Positions 35,877 through 48,584 are shown, numbered from the stretch's first letter. The stretch is 64,000 nucleotides of DNA from Cunninghamia lanceolata (GCA_027924645.1 BSBN01001482.1:11736001-11800000), one strand, 5' to 3'. Program-made: numbers and translations. The notes: generated by a model from the sequence alone, not told the origin.

Positions 35877-36914
35877 TGAAAGGAAGCTAGGTGTGCGGAA
35901 ATCGCTTCCTACACTAATCTAAAGAGGAGAGAAGAGTGCAAATTCATTTTAATCCTTACACTTACAGAATGTTAAGCATAACAATGGAGATATTGCAGCA
36001 ATACAGATACACATGGAAATGAGACAAAAGAGAGAGACACAAGATATATGTGGGGAAAACCCTTATTGGGTGAAAAACCCCACACTCCAAAACCTACACA
36101 ATGTATTATCAAAACTGAAATGGTTTACAATACACTCACAATGCAAGCTCTTAGGAGTCTTTGACACTCATATCTGGAGACAAACCGGAAGCATGATAGT
36201 ACCTATCAATCACATAATACATCTCCTCTCAAAACACCTATTTATATAGAAGTTTTCAAGGAAAAGATGAGCTTTCCTTGAGATGGGCGTCCAACATGGC
36301 CTCATGGCCCAAAACCCACACCTAAGGACACTTGTCCAATACTACATCATGGTAATGACACTTGTCATAACACCCCATCCCAAAATGGTCACCTATTCCC
36401 AAGTTGGGCAATGACAGATACTCTTACAACTCTTACGACTGTCATACTAACATATTTTATAGATGTAAGAGAATCTGTCATACACAGGCTAAAAATAGCA
36501 TATTCTCTTACAACATGTCATAACCCTCCTTGGGGCACCCAAAGACGCCTTCTTCCAAGATGCCTTATGACACATGTCTTCACCTATCATAGAGCATTCC
36601 ATTTACAACTCTTACGCGTCACAGATTTGTCATAGAAATCTGTCATAACCATTTCAGTCAATATTCCCTTACACACTATTCAAGATGCTGACACATGGCA
36701 AAATATTCCTACCACTAAGTGGGACACCTATCTCCTCATATGAGGACAAATTTACATGTTGTCACCTTCCATGTAGGATGACACATCATCGTGCCAACTC
36801 CCACAAGATGACAATAAGGATTTGCATCCTAATTACAATAATAGGCAATAAATAAATAAATACAATGAAATAATACAAGGAATTACCAAGGTTGAGACAC
36901 CTTAATTCCCAACA
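35877..36914 (-). repeat. Element E 5' LTR (1038 bp)
   Basis: Partner of 29548-30574. Minus-strand TATA box (TTCTATATAAATAGG) at about 36237-36251, the likely promoter of element E. Confidence 0.95.
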
Positions 36915-36919
36915 ATTTG

Positions 36920-37910
36920 TGCAGAGTTGCAGAGTGTGTCAAATGGCAAAAGGAACAAGTCAGAATATAGGGCTATATCAGCCACTACCTGTACCAGAGA
37001 AGCCATGGGATGATATTAGTATGGATTTTGTTCTTGGTTTACCAAGGTCACATAGATGACATGATTTCATTTTTGTGGTTGTGGACAGATTCTCGAAGAT
37101 GGCACATTTTAGTCCTTGTAAGAAAACCAATGATGTTGTTCATATTGCAGAGTTATTTTTCAAGGAGGTGGTGAGACTACATGGTCTACCTAAGAGCATA
37201 GTTTCAGATCGAGCTACCAAGTTTGTTGGTTATTTCTAGAGGACTTTATGGAAGAAGTTGAAGACAGACTTGAAGTTCAGTTCTGCATACCATCCATAGA
37301 CTGATGGACAAACGAAAGTGGTGAATAGGAGTTTGGGTAACCTACTATGATGCTTAGTAGGAGATAAGCCCAAGGCATGGGATTTGATTTTACCATAGGC
37401 AGAATTTGCTTACAATAATTATGTCAATAGGAGTACTGGTAAATCATCATTCTAAATTGTATATGGGAGCAGTCCAAGAAATGCTTCAGAGTTAAGGAAG
37501 CTAGACAAGGGAGAAAAGACAAGTGCCGAAGCTGAAGACTTTGTAGAACACCTGAAGAATTTGCATGAAGAGGTGGGAAATCACATTAATAAGATGAATA
37601 TTCAATACAAGGCTAAAGTAGATCAAAATAGGAGATATAAGGAATTTTAGGTCGGAGATGAAGTCATGGTTCACTTGAGAAAAGAGAGGTTTCCAGTTGG
37701 AACATATAATAAGTTGAAAATGAAGAAATTTAGACCATGTAGGATTCTGAAGAAACATGATTTAGGAAATACATATGAGGTAGAGCTGCCAAATGAAATC
37801 AAAATTTCCCCTGTGTTCAACATTGTTGATTTAACATAATATCATGAAGGTGGCATAGAGGATGGACCAATAGAAGAACATTGGAATATCCTGGCACCTA
37901 CTTCAGAGAA
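36920..37910 (+). pseudogene. Element C integrase core and GPY/F module, continued
   Basis: Reading resumes after ATTTG with CRVCQMAKG, the two Cys of the HHCC domain. The core shows the first Asp in [22 protein letters not shown], the second Asp in [10 protein letters not shown], and YHPxTDGQTKVVNRSLGN, where the catalytic Glu is Lys. LAEFAYNN-type and [14 protein letters not shown], the GPY/F-like module, follow. At least six stops are present. Confidence 0.93.
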
Positions 37911-38072
37911 GGAGGAGATAAAAGAAATCTTGGATAGCCATGTTGGAAGAAGTACTCAGAATAGACAATATGAAGAATACATGGTGAAGTGGAAAGGAAG
38001 GCCAGTTGAAGATTCTTCCTGGTTATCTAAGGCAGAAGTGGACTGTTTGAGGTTTTCCTCAAACACCTGAGA
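37911..38072 (+). pseudogene. Element C chromodomain
   Basis: After the integrase the frame reads EIKEILDSHVGRS, then QYEEYMVKWKGRPVEDSSWL, which is the core of a chromodomain (YMVKWKG and the SSW tryptophan). It stays open to TGA at 38068. In chromoviruses this domain is thought to steer integration to particular chromatin. It places element C in the chromovirus branch of Ty3/gypsy. Confidence 0.88.
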
Positions 38073-38109
38073 TGTGACAAGGTCACTTCTCAAAATTACC
38101 CTAGGTGTC

Positions 38110-38956
38110 TGATGCAGGAGCATCCAGAGGTGTAAGAGCAATTTGACATCACCCAAAAAAATATGTTGATTTAAAATCATTGATGATGTTTTCATTTCTT
38201 TTCAAAATTAGTGTTTCTGGTTCCATAATCGCTTGAATAATGATGTAGAACCTTCAATTTTTATGAACTGCTAAAAATAGCAAACTGATATTTTTGGAAA
38301 GTTTGAATTTAAGCACGGATTGAAGAAAAAATTTATAGGAAGCTTCATAAATGGAAAATAAGACCTTTGGTGAAGGAATCATGCAAAGATCATTTGTGAG
38401 ATGAAAGATATTAAAGTTTTTGTTTCCTGAAAAACACTTGAAAATTATTCAAATTCAGGTTTGTGGCACTAAATAGCCCCATTCGAGCCCGAAAAAAGGA
38501 AGAATTGGTAGAGTGAGTTCTTAGTGTGTAGAGAACTTCGTGAGCTTTCTGTCACTTCAAACGGTTCATCAATCAGACACCTGGATCAAAATTTATGGCT
38601 CCCAAAAGTTGACCTATTTTTGGAGGGAGATGCAAAATTTGAAATTTGGCTTGAGGCCGCCAAAAAGGCTATTAATAAACATTTTTGGGAACCCTTGGCA
38701 GTAATAGAGATAAAGGGTAAAGTGTAGAGTCAAGAATAGGTGGGAAAATAGAAACCCTAGCAAATTTGGGATTACAGAAGGCAGAAGATTCTATTGAGAT
38801 TAGAAGTTGTAATGTGTCACAGCCTATGGAGGATTCATCCTCTGATTGTATTTGAGCTTCTGTAATGTAATGAGTTGTCCAAATCAATAAAAGAACATTC
38901 TATTTTCTGTGTGCAATTTTTGTTGTTGTTTGTTTTGTGATTTACCCCCTTTATCA
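38110..38956 (+). repeat. Element C 3' LTR (847 bp)
   Basis: Second copy of 17566-18414. No clear polypurine tract is left upstream (sequence before it is CCTAGGTGTC). Confidence 0.93.
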
Positions 38957-38961
38957 CTTAT

Positions 38962-41277
38962 TAATATATTTATATTTATCTTTTGGGTAGTTAGCCAACC
39001 ACCATCCACGATAAGTCGAGTGAGTGGAGACTGAGTAGAATCTTATCATGAGATTCAACTTTGCTGCCACATCATGATGGAGTTTGTGGAATTTAGGGCA
39101 CCATGTGAGGTGGCAGAGGATTTTGAACTGTTTCTTTCACTACCCATAGAAAAGGGTGATAGATCTTTCTAGTAGGTAGTTAACCCATGCAAGAGTGTGC
39201 ATAGGGTATATTTTTTGGATACATGTTTTGTGGTGTTCATTAATGAAGAATAGGAAGTTCAAAAATGGGAAAACAAGAAAAAGAATTGCTACAGAAGTAG
39301 CGTGGGGTTGGTGCATGTAGCTTGTGGATAGAGCCACTGACAGGCACACAAGAACTATCCTTAGAGGGCCAAACTCAACTATATATTTTATATACAGGTA
39401 TGAATCTTGTTTATGAATTGAACTTGAACTAGCAACGTGAGTAGATATCTCTATTGCTATTTTAATGGTGTTGACTATGTTATTATCATATTTAGCAGTG
39501 TATTACTGTGTAAACATCAAGAGGCCATCAAGGTCGTAGTTGTTACCACTGTGTAATAATTATGAGGCCATCGAGGCCATAGAGGATACCACTGTGTTAT
39601 CATTTGAAAACATTGCTAAAACCTATCGTTCGGCCAAGGCCATGAGGCCGACACCAAACATAGTTGTTGCTTGCAAAACTTTTGAATGCTGATATGGGAA
39701 AGTTTGTAGACCACATTATATACATCTTGATACTCTCTTTGTCTATTATTCGATTCGTTTGTGTTCAAACCAAAGTAGTATTGAATAATAATGACTGTCT
39801 AAGTGTATACAAAGAATTATTATGGGAGTAGGCTGAGAGCAGTGCTCAGACCATAATAATCTTATTGATAATCTTTAAGCCTTGACTGTGCCTAAGGCAC
39901 TTAGTCTATCAGTCAAGGGTATTGTGGATAATAGTGCTTGACTATTATGAAAGATATTATGTTATCTATGGTGTAACCTATGTGTATAAATGGGTACTAT
40001 GACTCCTCGTTGTTGAAGGAGAAATGGTAATAGTTAACTAATATTGTTACCTGGATACTTTTAAATGCATGCCTTGTTTGTTGGAGAAGTAAAACCTCCT
40101 TTGATTTTTATTTTCTTATGAGAATGAATACAATGTCTTGCATGAAACTCTTGTGTTTAAATGTATATGAATGCCATCCCTTTTTGAATGGTAATGCTTC
40201 ATGAATGAAGTGTAGGGTATCAAGAACTTATGCAAATTCTTTGAGTTAGGGTCTATTCAAGAGGACCGACCCATTAGAATATTATAATATAAGTCTTGTT
40301 TATATGGATTAGAATGTAAACCTTGTGACAAGGTAAACATGAAATCTGGAACCAGGAAAGGTCAAAAGCCTTGAAAACATGATTGTGTAATTGTCCTTAA
40401 GAAATGACAGGAACAAGAGTGACGTGGAGTCATAGGTTTCATGTTGCAAAGGCAACGTAACAATAGTGATTGTACTCCCAAAATAGGAGTCGAATGTCCA
40501 AGAAATGGACTAAGAATGAATTGAAACTATCTTTCCAAGACCTAGAGGGGCTGATCTTGATTACTATAGGATGAGACAACTTCTAAGTCGAGTTGAGGTA
40601 GTGAACAATCAACTACGTTAATTGTGAAACATATATGTATGTAAATCTTTGGCCAAAGTAATGCATCTGTCTCTGCATGCATTAGTCGGTTCACTATGCT
40701 CCATATGGCATAATGTTTCTAGTAGTGTCATGCATAGTTGGAGTGGATCTATAGTTGTATGACCATGAAACATTATGAAGGACACAACACCAGATACTCA
40801 TATGGAAAACCTAATGGTTCCTTATATATATACCCTCTGTGAAGGGTAGGACCACTTCTAGGTAGGAAGTTGTGTGGGGGACCATCAGTATGTGGTTGGA
40901 GGAAAAGCACTCAGGTGATGCTCTCCTTTCCAAGTAGAAGACATGCTGACGCTTATGAAGACAGATGTCAAAGTTCCAGATATACTGCATTCATTATATG
41001 ACTTGACAGTCAGTTATTATGTATATTTTTATGAATGATGCCATGAGCATAACTTTGTAATTGTATAGTGAAGGTTATTCACTAATAAGTAGTTTTTGGA
41101 TTGTTGTAAATCTAAATTTTTGAAATATCTAGAAAAGAATAGCATGTTTAATTTTTCATGATGATATTGATTCATTCTTCCTAAACTATTTTTATGTTAA
41201 TCATGATGTATTCTTAACCTTAAATAAGATGGTTAATTATGATTGCTTATGGGTAATGTGAGATGTCACATGTTACA
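38962..41277 (+). repeat. Element B 5' LTR, second part
   Basis: Continues element B's LTR after the CTTAT duplication of element C and ends TGTTACA next to a primer site. The last 1164 bp (40114-41277) match 46084-47244. Together with 16780-17565 the LTR is about 3.1 kb. Confidence 0.8.
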
Positions 41278-41279
41278 TA

Positions 41280-41291
41280 TGGTATCATAGC
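41280..41291 (+). promoter_or_regulatory. Element B primer binding site
   Basis: TGGTATCATAGC, one change from the initiator Met tRNA complement. Confidence 0.85.
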
Positions 41292-41994
41292 TACTAGGTT
41301 CAATACATGGACCTATGAGCTCACTACATAATGTTTTTCTTCTCCAACATTAACGGTTGCTAATGTTTGGATGTTCTTATGCCATAATGGTAAGAATAAG
41401 AAAGACACCCAAAAAGAAGGTAACAGGAAATGGATGTTACCTTAAGGCCTTGAGGGAGCGAGCCTCAAGAATGAAAAACCTTGAACAAACTGGATGCTTG
41501 GTAGGCACATGGTTGGCTGATGATGAAACCTTCACTAATGCTATTAAACACATCAAGCAGGAGATGAGGAAGCATTAGGATTACTGCTCTTATCTCTGAA
41601 AATGAATCAGTGAAACCCTCTGCACCTAAGGAACCAATCTTGGAAAGTGATCTTAAGGATCCTAATGTTACTAAGGAGGTTGTGGATGAGTACCTGCGAG
41701 TACATCCACCTCCTAAAACTGATTTGATAAATCTCAAGAATGAGAAATGAATATGGGAAGGTATCCCAATCTGATAGTGACTTGTAGTAGCAAGATGTAA
41801 ACAAAATTTTGTAACTATGGATGGATTATATGTAATCTATGGAAAACTATAATGCATTTTGAAAATTTTGGCAAATCTTTCCTTTCTTGTTAAAGATTAC
41901 ATGAATGAGAATGGATTTACATTTATGAATGGACACATTGGTATGAAAAACTAATTGAATGATTAATCTACAAACTTCAGGAGAAGTAGATTGC

Positions 41995-43113
41995 AGCATG
42001 GTTCAGACAAGAACCACTATGGGAGATAGCTAAGAAGAAGGGCAACCTTCAGGCTACTCTGATTCTAAACTCGACCAGATCCTTGCTATGCTCCAAGAGA
42101 TGAGAACGAGAATTGGAACTCTTAAGCAGGAGGTTAGGGGTCAGCATGGACCCAGGTGGGAAGCCTATTATAGGGGTGGTGATGAGGCACATCATGGGGA
42201 CACCACCCAAAGTGAACATGAAGAGAATAACTCTAAAGCAAGACATGAAGAGGATAGAAGAAGCCACTTGGCTTTAGAACTATCCCATGATATGAAAAAG
42301 GTTATGCCTCCCAAGTTTGATGGGTCTGTAAGCGGAGATGCCACGAAGGCATGGCTTACAGAAATGGAAAAATACTTTGAAATAAGAAATTATACTAAAA
42401 TCACCAAAGTGGTATGGGACACATACCAGTTGGCTGGTGAAGCATCCACATGGTGGATGAATAAGAAAATGGAGTTAGGCTTGAGGTCTACAAGTTTAAC
42501 CTTAGATAGGTTTGTGGAACTCTTTAGGCAAAGATGGTTGCCTCAGCTGTATTATAACCAAAATCTTATAGATTTTTAGAATTTGAAATAGGGTGAATTA
42601 ACTATGAACGAATACTGGGAAAAGTTCACTCGGCTACTCAAGTATGTTCCGCAATATAATAGGATGAAAGGTTTCACATCCAAAAATTTATTATGGGATT
42701 GAACACCAAGATTGGGGGAGAAGTTGATGTGCATGGTCCCACCTCAATGGACTAGGTCTATGAGAAGGCCATCAAACAGGAACAAAAATTGAAATCTATG
42801 TCTGCTTATAGGGAAATGAACCACAAAAGGTATAATTGGTCCCAATCCTCCCAATCTTTTAAGAAAAAGGGGGGAAAAATAGAATTTCTCTAAGAAAAAT
42901 GATAAAGGGACCAAGAATAAGAAAAATGAATCTAAGGGGATAAAGAAAGGCAATAATAACTCCAAGAAAAATGGAGATAATTTTGGGAAGCCTCATGAGA
43001 GACGAGGACCTGTGGGAGGGTGTTATACATGTGGCGGAAACCATTATGCCAACCAGTGTCCTAACAAGACGCAAGGAGCACAGCCACAAGGAAATTCTTT
43101 ACCCTCTCAGTAG
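41995..43113 (+). pseudogene. Element B gag
   Basis: The frame MVQTRTTMGDS near 41999 is followed after a stop by a helical region (MLQEMRTRIGTLKQEVRG). The capsid block begins MPPKFDGSVSGDATKAWL and passes through WDTYQLAGEASTWW and RFVELFRQRWLPQLYY. A Lys/Asn-rich tail leads to one zinc knuckle at 43024-43062, CYTCGGNHYANQC, which has CX2CX3HX4C spacing, one residue shorter than standard. Stops and one frameshift (about 42680) are present. A further short frame at 41357-41578 upstream is of unclear meaning. Confidence 0.88.
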
Positions 43114-43143
43114 GGGGCATTTCAACAACACATACATGCAGCC

Positions 43144-43785
43144 TTGGATAATAGGCAAGCTAAATATCAAATCACTCCCATTGTAACTACATGTATTTTA
43201 TCTGGTTTCCCAATTTCAATTTTGATAGATATTGGTGGTACAGAATGTTTTGTTTCCCCAAAAGTTTTAAATAAAATTCTTGGAAAAGATGGATACATGG
43301 CAAACACTTGGTCAGTTGAATATGCAAATCAGACCAAAGCTTAGGCAGAGCAATGCTTGTTTGAGGCTAAGGTTGAACTTCCAAGTTTCTCCATTGAGGT
43401 GAACCTTTACGTAGCCCCATTAGGCTCATATGATGTTTTCCTTGGGATAAACTAGTTATGGAGACACCGGGCTAAGGTGGACTATTTTTCCAAAACAATA
43501 GAATGTCTAGATGACCTAGGGAACAAAGTTTTTCTGAAAGGAAACCCTAGTGAGGTCAAACTAAGACAAATATCTACCTTACAAATGAAAAGAGTTCAAA
43601 GAAGAGCATGCCAACTTTTTGCTGTCAAAATGGAAAAACTAAATGGTTTTGAGGAAACCAATTTCCAAGATGATTTAATGTTTTATGAATCTTAGAAACT
43701 CAAAGGAGGTGAGAAGAGGGAGTCCATAGATCAGGAGAGATCAGATATAGTTAGGTATCCTTTTCTTAAAGATTTTTAGGATGTA
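43144..43785 (+). pseudogene. Element B protease and linker
   Basis: The protease reads ILIDIGGTECFVSPKVL. The usual DSG active site is DIG here, so it should be inactive. A conserved YDVFLGIN-type motif follows near 43435 before a stop. The linker to the reverse transcriptase is open from 43477 to 43695. Confidence 0.78.
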
Positions 43786-45110
43786 TTTTTGGATGAGCTA
43801 CCAGGATTACCTCCTAAAGGAGGTTTTGATTTCTCTATAGCTATAATTCTAAGATCAGAACCTATATCTAAAGCTCCATATAGAATGACCACTACTAAAT
43901 TAATGGAGCTAAAGGCTCAATTGCAAGAATTATTGGATAAAAGACTAATAAGGCCCAGTGTGTCACCCTGGGGAGCACCGGTAATATTTGTGAAAAAGAA
44001 AGATGGTACCTTATGGTTATGCATAGACTACCATATGTTGAATAAGGCAACAATAAAAAACAAATACCCTTTGTCCTGCATTGATGATCTCTTTGATCAA
44101 ATGAGAGGAGTAACTGTGTTTTCTAAGATCAATCTTCGATCTGGGTACATCAATTACGATTAAAGGATAGGGATATCCACAAAACAACCTTCAGAACAAG
44201 GTATGGACATTATGAGTTCACTGTCCTGCCCTTTGGATTAACAAACACACCTACAACATTTATGAACTTAATGAATAGTGTGTTTAGGGATTGTTTGGAC
44301 AAGTTTATCTTAGTCTTTCTTGATGACATCCTAATCTATTCTAAGAATGAGGAAGAACACCTTCAACATCTAAGGATTATTCTTCAGAGGTTGATAGAGC
44401 ATAAAATGTATGGCAAGATCTCTAAGTGTACTTTCTTTCAAAAGGAAGTACAGTATTTGGGCCATATAATTTCAGCTAAGGGAATAGTTGTGGACCTAGC
44501 CAAGATTAAAGCCATATTGGAATGGCCAGCACCAAGGAATGTACATGAGGTTTGAAGTTTCATGGGCCTAGCAGGGTACTACAGGAAATTTGTGAAGAAC
44601 TTTTCAAAAATTGCTTATCCTATAACTTCTTTGTAGAGAAAAGGCAAGAGATTTGAGTGGTCAGACAAGTGCCAGGAGGCATTTGACCAACTGAAGGAAA
44701 GGTTGACTTTAGCACCTATCTTTAAAGTGCCCGACCTGGAAGACCATTTTTTAGTCATTATCGATGCCTCAGGGGAAGGTTTAGGTGGTGTACTAGTTCA
44801 AGATAGACAAGTTATTGCATATGAATCCAGGAAACTAAAAACTTATGAACAAAACTATGCCCCTCATGATTTGGAATTGGTGGCATTAATACATGCTCTG
44901 TAAATGTGGAGACATTACTTTCTTGGAAAACCTTTTGAACTCAAAACAGACCACTAAGGGCTTAAATATCTGTTCACTCAATGACATTTAAATGCTCACC
45001 AAAGAAGGTGGTTAGAGTTAATCTCATACTGTGATTTCAAGATTAAATATATTCAAGGCAAGGAAAACTGAGTGGTAGATGCCTTAAGTAGGAGAAGACA
45101 TATCTCCTTA
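43786..45110 (+). pseudogene. Element B reverse transcriptase and RNase H
   Basis: [16 protein letters not shown] is followed by [41 protein letters not shown] (usual Asp is Asn), and, after a one-base loss near 44148, [18 protein letters not shown] and the catalytic [30 protein letters not shown] leads into RNase H: IDASGEGLGGVL, ESRKLKTYEQNYAPHDLELV and, after stops, DALSRR. One frameshift and about six stops. The polymerase Asp pair is intact. Confidence 0.94.
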
Positions 45111-46083
45111 ATGATCTCCATACATTCTAATTTTAAGAATCAAGTGTTACAAAAGTTTAAGGGAGATGAGTTTTACGAGCAGGTAAAACATGCCCTTTTG
45201 GAGAAGCCCTAGAATCTGAAATATGATGGATATAAAGGAAGGATGTATGTTTCAAACTTTGAGAAGTTAAGGAATATAGTGTGGAAAGAAGTTCATTCTA
45301 CACCTTATTCTAGACATCTTGAAGTAACAAAGTTACTAGCTAATGTGAAACCCTTATACTTTTGGAAGGGAATGAAGAGGGATGTTGTAAGATTTGTAGC
45401 TACATGTATGGAATGCCAGAGGGTGAAGGTGGAACACCATCACCCGGAAGGACTTTTATACCCTCATGAAGTTCCAGAATGGAAATGGAAAATCATAAGC
45501 ATGGACTTTGTGCAAGGACTTCCTATGTCAAGGAATAGGCACAATGCTATTTTGGTTGTGGTGGATAGACTCACCAAGGCAACACATTTTATATCTGGGA
45601 ATCTAACAGATGGGGCACCCATCATAGCCTACAATTTTGTGCAAGAAATTTTTAGATTGCACAGTATTCCTGAGAAGATTATCTCAGATAAGGATGCCCG
45701 TATGACATCAAGGTTTTGGTAAACCTTATTTTCTTCACTTGGAACCCAGTTGAATATAAGCTCTGCTTATCATCCTCAGACAGATGGTCAAACTGAAAGG
45801 GTAAACCAAGTGCTGGAGGATTTATTGAGAATGTATTGCATGGATCCGCAATACAAATGGGAAGATTATCTTCCTTTGGTGGAATTTGCCTATAATAATT
45901 CCTATCATTTTGCGATTAAGATGGCTCCATTTGAAGCATTATATGGAAGAAAATGCTGAACCCCTATAACCTGGGATAAGCTAGAAGATAGGATTAGCCT
46001 TGGCCTAGAAATACTATCAGAAATGGAAGAGCAAGTCCATCTGATTAAGAAAAGGCTAGTGGAAGCCAATGATAGGTAGAAAC
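45111..46083 (+). pseudogene. Element B integrase, C-terminally truncated
   Basis: The HHCC domain is visible (HSTPYSRHLEVTK, then CMECQRVK). The core reads IISMDFVQGLPMS, VVVDRLTKATHF, the second Asp in IISDKDARMTSRFW, and YHPQTDGQTERVNQVLED with the Glu intact. FAYNNSYHFAIKMAPFEALY follows. The reading stops at 46083, where LTR sequence is joined directly, so the C-terminal module and any chromodomain are missing. The WKWKIISMDF style resembles plant chromoviruses, but this cannot be confirmed. Confidence 0.93.
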
Positions 46084-47244
46084 TCTTATGAGAACGAATA
46101 CAATGTCTTGCATGAAACTCTTGTGTTTAAATGTATATGAATGCCATCCATTTTTGAATGGCAATGCTTCACGAACGAAGTGTAGGGCATCAAGAACTCA
46201 TGTAGATTCTTTGAGTTAGGGTCTATTCAAGAGGACTGACCCATTAGACTATTATAATATGAGTCTTGTTTATATGGATTAGAATATAAGCCTTGTGACA
46301 AGGTAAACATGAAATCTTGAATCGGCAAAGGTCATAAGCCTTGAAAACATGATTGTGTAATTGTCCTTAAGAAAGGTCAGGAACAAGAGTGATGTGGAGT
46401 CGCAGGTTTCTTGTTGCAAAGGCAACATAACAATAGTGATTGTACTCCTGAAATAGGATCCAAATGTCCAAGAAATGGACTACGAATGAATTGAAACTAT
46501 CTTTCCAAGACCTACAGGGGTCAATCTTGATTACTATAGGATGAGACAATTTCTATGTCAAGTCGAGGTGGTAAACAATCAACTACGTTCATTACGAAAC
46601 ATATATGTATGTAAATCTTTGGCCAAAGTAATGCATCTGTCTTGCATGCATTAGTCGGTTCACTGTACTCTAGATGGTATAATGTTTCCAGTAGTGTCAT
46701 GCATAGTTAGAGTGGATATATAGTTGTATGACCGTGAAACATTATGAAGGACACAACACCAGATACTTAGATGGCAAACCTAATGGTTCCTTATATCTAT
46801 ACCCTTTGTCAAGGGTAGGGCCACTTCTAGGTAGAAAGTTGTGCAGGGGACTACCAGTTTTTGGTTGGAGGAAAAGCACTTGGGTGATGCTCTCCTTTCC
46901 AAGCAGAAGACATACCGAGGCTTATAAAGACAAATGTCAAAGTTCTAGATATAGTGCATTCATTATATGACTTGACAGTCAATTATTACTTATATTTTTA
47001 TAAATGATGTCATGAGCATAGCTTTGTACTTGTATAGTGAAGGTTATTCATTAATAAGTAGTTTTTGGATTGTTGTAAATCTAAATTTTTGAAATATCTA
47101 GAAAAGAATAGCATGTTTAACTTTTCATGATAATATTGATTCATTCTTGCTAAACTGTGATTATGTTAATCATGATGTATTCTTAACCTTAAATAAGATG
47201 GTTAATTATGATTGGTTATGGGTAATGTGAGATGTCATGTTACA
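46084..47244 (+). repeat. Element B 3' LTR, left-truncated remnant
   Basis: Matches 40114-41277. It starts abruptly at TCTTATGAGAA within the LTR; about 1.9 kb of LTR, the polypurine tract and the integrase end are missing. TAAAC follows at 47245-47249. Confidence 0.9.
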
Positions 47245-47249
47245 TAAAC

Positions 47250-48572
47250 TTTAGAAAATATGCTGTTGTTTAGGTGAAATGAAAAAATGTTGTTACAAGA
47301 TATGAAACCAAAATGATTATCTTAGCATCTGTCATGAGGATGTGTTGGAAATTACAGGGGGGAGCCAATCCCAAACTCAAGCTATTCTTGGATAAGATAA
47401 AACCTTTTTTTGTGATATACAAGTTCCTCAAGATGTTTTGTGGAAAAGAGATAGTTTATGTAATGTTTAAATTATCATGTTTTATATTTTATAGAAAATT
47501 TTGGTTGAGCTCATTGTTGTGAGTAAAAATCTAATCATCTTACACATCCTAGGCACATGGATATCTAATCATAATTCCTATGAGCTTACTGTATAAGATT
47601 AACATATAACCCCAAGGAAAGGTGCAAGATGAAAAAAAATCCATGATCATAGCTATTATAATTAGTTTGGTAACTCATCTTTTGAAATATTGAGTTTTTT
47701 TGGGGATTTGGGTTTGGAAAATCAATCAAAAGACTTGGAATTGTGTCTTTAATTATTTTAGGAAGTCATAATTAGATGGTTGTGAGATTAATCGGGATAG
47801 AAAAGATGAAGACATATATTCGATTAGCCTAATTACTTAAAGGAAATATCAGACCTAATGTTTCTCTATGAATTACTTTATGATGGTAATAGTTGTTGAT
47901 GTTTTGTTGCTTAAGTTTCCTTGTAAGATTGTTTTGTACCATCTTTATTTTATTGTACTTCATTATTGGACTTGATCAACCCAATAACCTTGTACATGTT
48001 TGATGTATTTGTTTCTATCCAATTGTATTTGGTATATGAAAAGAGGATATTCATGTAGCCCGGAATGCATGACTATCATCTTTGAATGTCTTTTGAGTAT
48101 ATGACACTTAGTGATGAGTGACTACATAGTATGGGATTGGCATGTAATTCACTAGGTAAGTGATATGTGATTACATGATAATACTTTTGTGTATTAAATT
48201 AACACCTAAAGATTGAAATATTTGTATTAAAGATAAGGTTACCCAAAAGATTATTTGATAGGAGATTTATTGTATATACTTGTATTAGCTTCTCATGTAT
48301 AAATTCATTATCTATTTCAGGTGACAATGTTCTTATAGTTCTAATCATGTTATTGATTAACAAAGTATTTCTATGGGATTTAATTGTGGTTTCAGTTAAA
48401 GTACAAGAGTTATTGAAAATATCTAAAAAAAATGAGAAATATAATTATAGATAAAGTTAAAATGAAATAGATTCATTGGGATACTGATAGTGTTACATCC
48501 ACACTTGACTAATTATTTTTGGTGAATTATGTTGTAGATTCAACTTGAACTACTGAGGACAACAACTAATTT
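47250..48572. other. Right internal part of element A, no gene recognised
   Basis: AT-rich DNA without domain-bearing frames. A 70-codon frame at 47313-47522 has no family features. Confidence 0.45.
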
Positions 48573-48584
48573 AAAGGGGGAGAA
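48573..48584 (+). promoter_or_regulatory. Element A polypurine tract
   Basis: AAAGGGGGAGAA just before TGTTATGGG, the start of the 3' LTR. Confidence 0.8.

Larger units (their letters stand above)
29548..36914 (-). mobile_element. Element E: Ty1/copia retrotransposon, minus strand
   Basis: Two LTRs of about 1.03 kb flank, on the minus strand, gag, protease, integrase, reverse transcriptase and RNase H in the order typical of Ty1/copia. Five-base duplications ATTTG lie at 29543-29547 and 36915-36919, inside the integrase of element C, whose frame rejoins exactly. The LTRs differ at about one base in eleven over the first 165, so the copy is old. Element F interrupts the RNase H. Confidence 0.95.
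17566..38956 (+). mobile_element. Element C: chromodomain Ty3/gypsy retrotransposon (chromovirus)
   Basis: Two LTRs of about 848 bp (TGATGCAGGAGC.. to ..ATCA) are flanked by CTTAT on both sides (17561-17565 and 38957-38961). Between them lie gag, protease, reverse transcriptase, RNase H, integrase and a C-terminal chromodomain, the diagnostic order of plant chromoviruses. The element was about 6.4 kb before elements D and E inserted. All coding parts carry stops; the polymerase and integrase catalytic sites are mutated. Confidence 0.93.
16780..47244 (+). mobile_element. Element B: Ty3/gypsy retrotransposon
   Basis: Bounded by the TAAAC duplication. It begins TGTTACATCCCC and ends TGTTACA. 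The order is 5' LTR (about 3.1 kb once element C is removed), primer site, gag, protease, reverse transcriptase, RNase H, integrase, then a truncated 3' LTR. The internal order with integrase last places it in Ty3/gypsy. Its own sequence is about 9.1 kb; element C (21.4 kb) sits in its 5' LTR. Confidence 0.9.

Noticed and set aside
40800..40830. TATATATATA as promoter of element B
   Set aside because: Position in the LTR is plausible, but AT runs are common here and the paired 3' copy reads TATATCTATACC.
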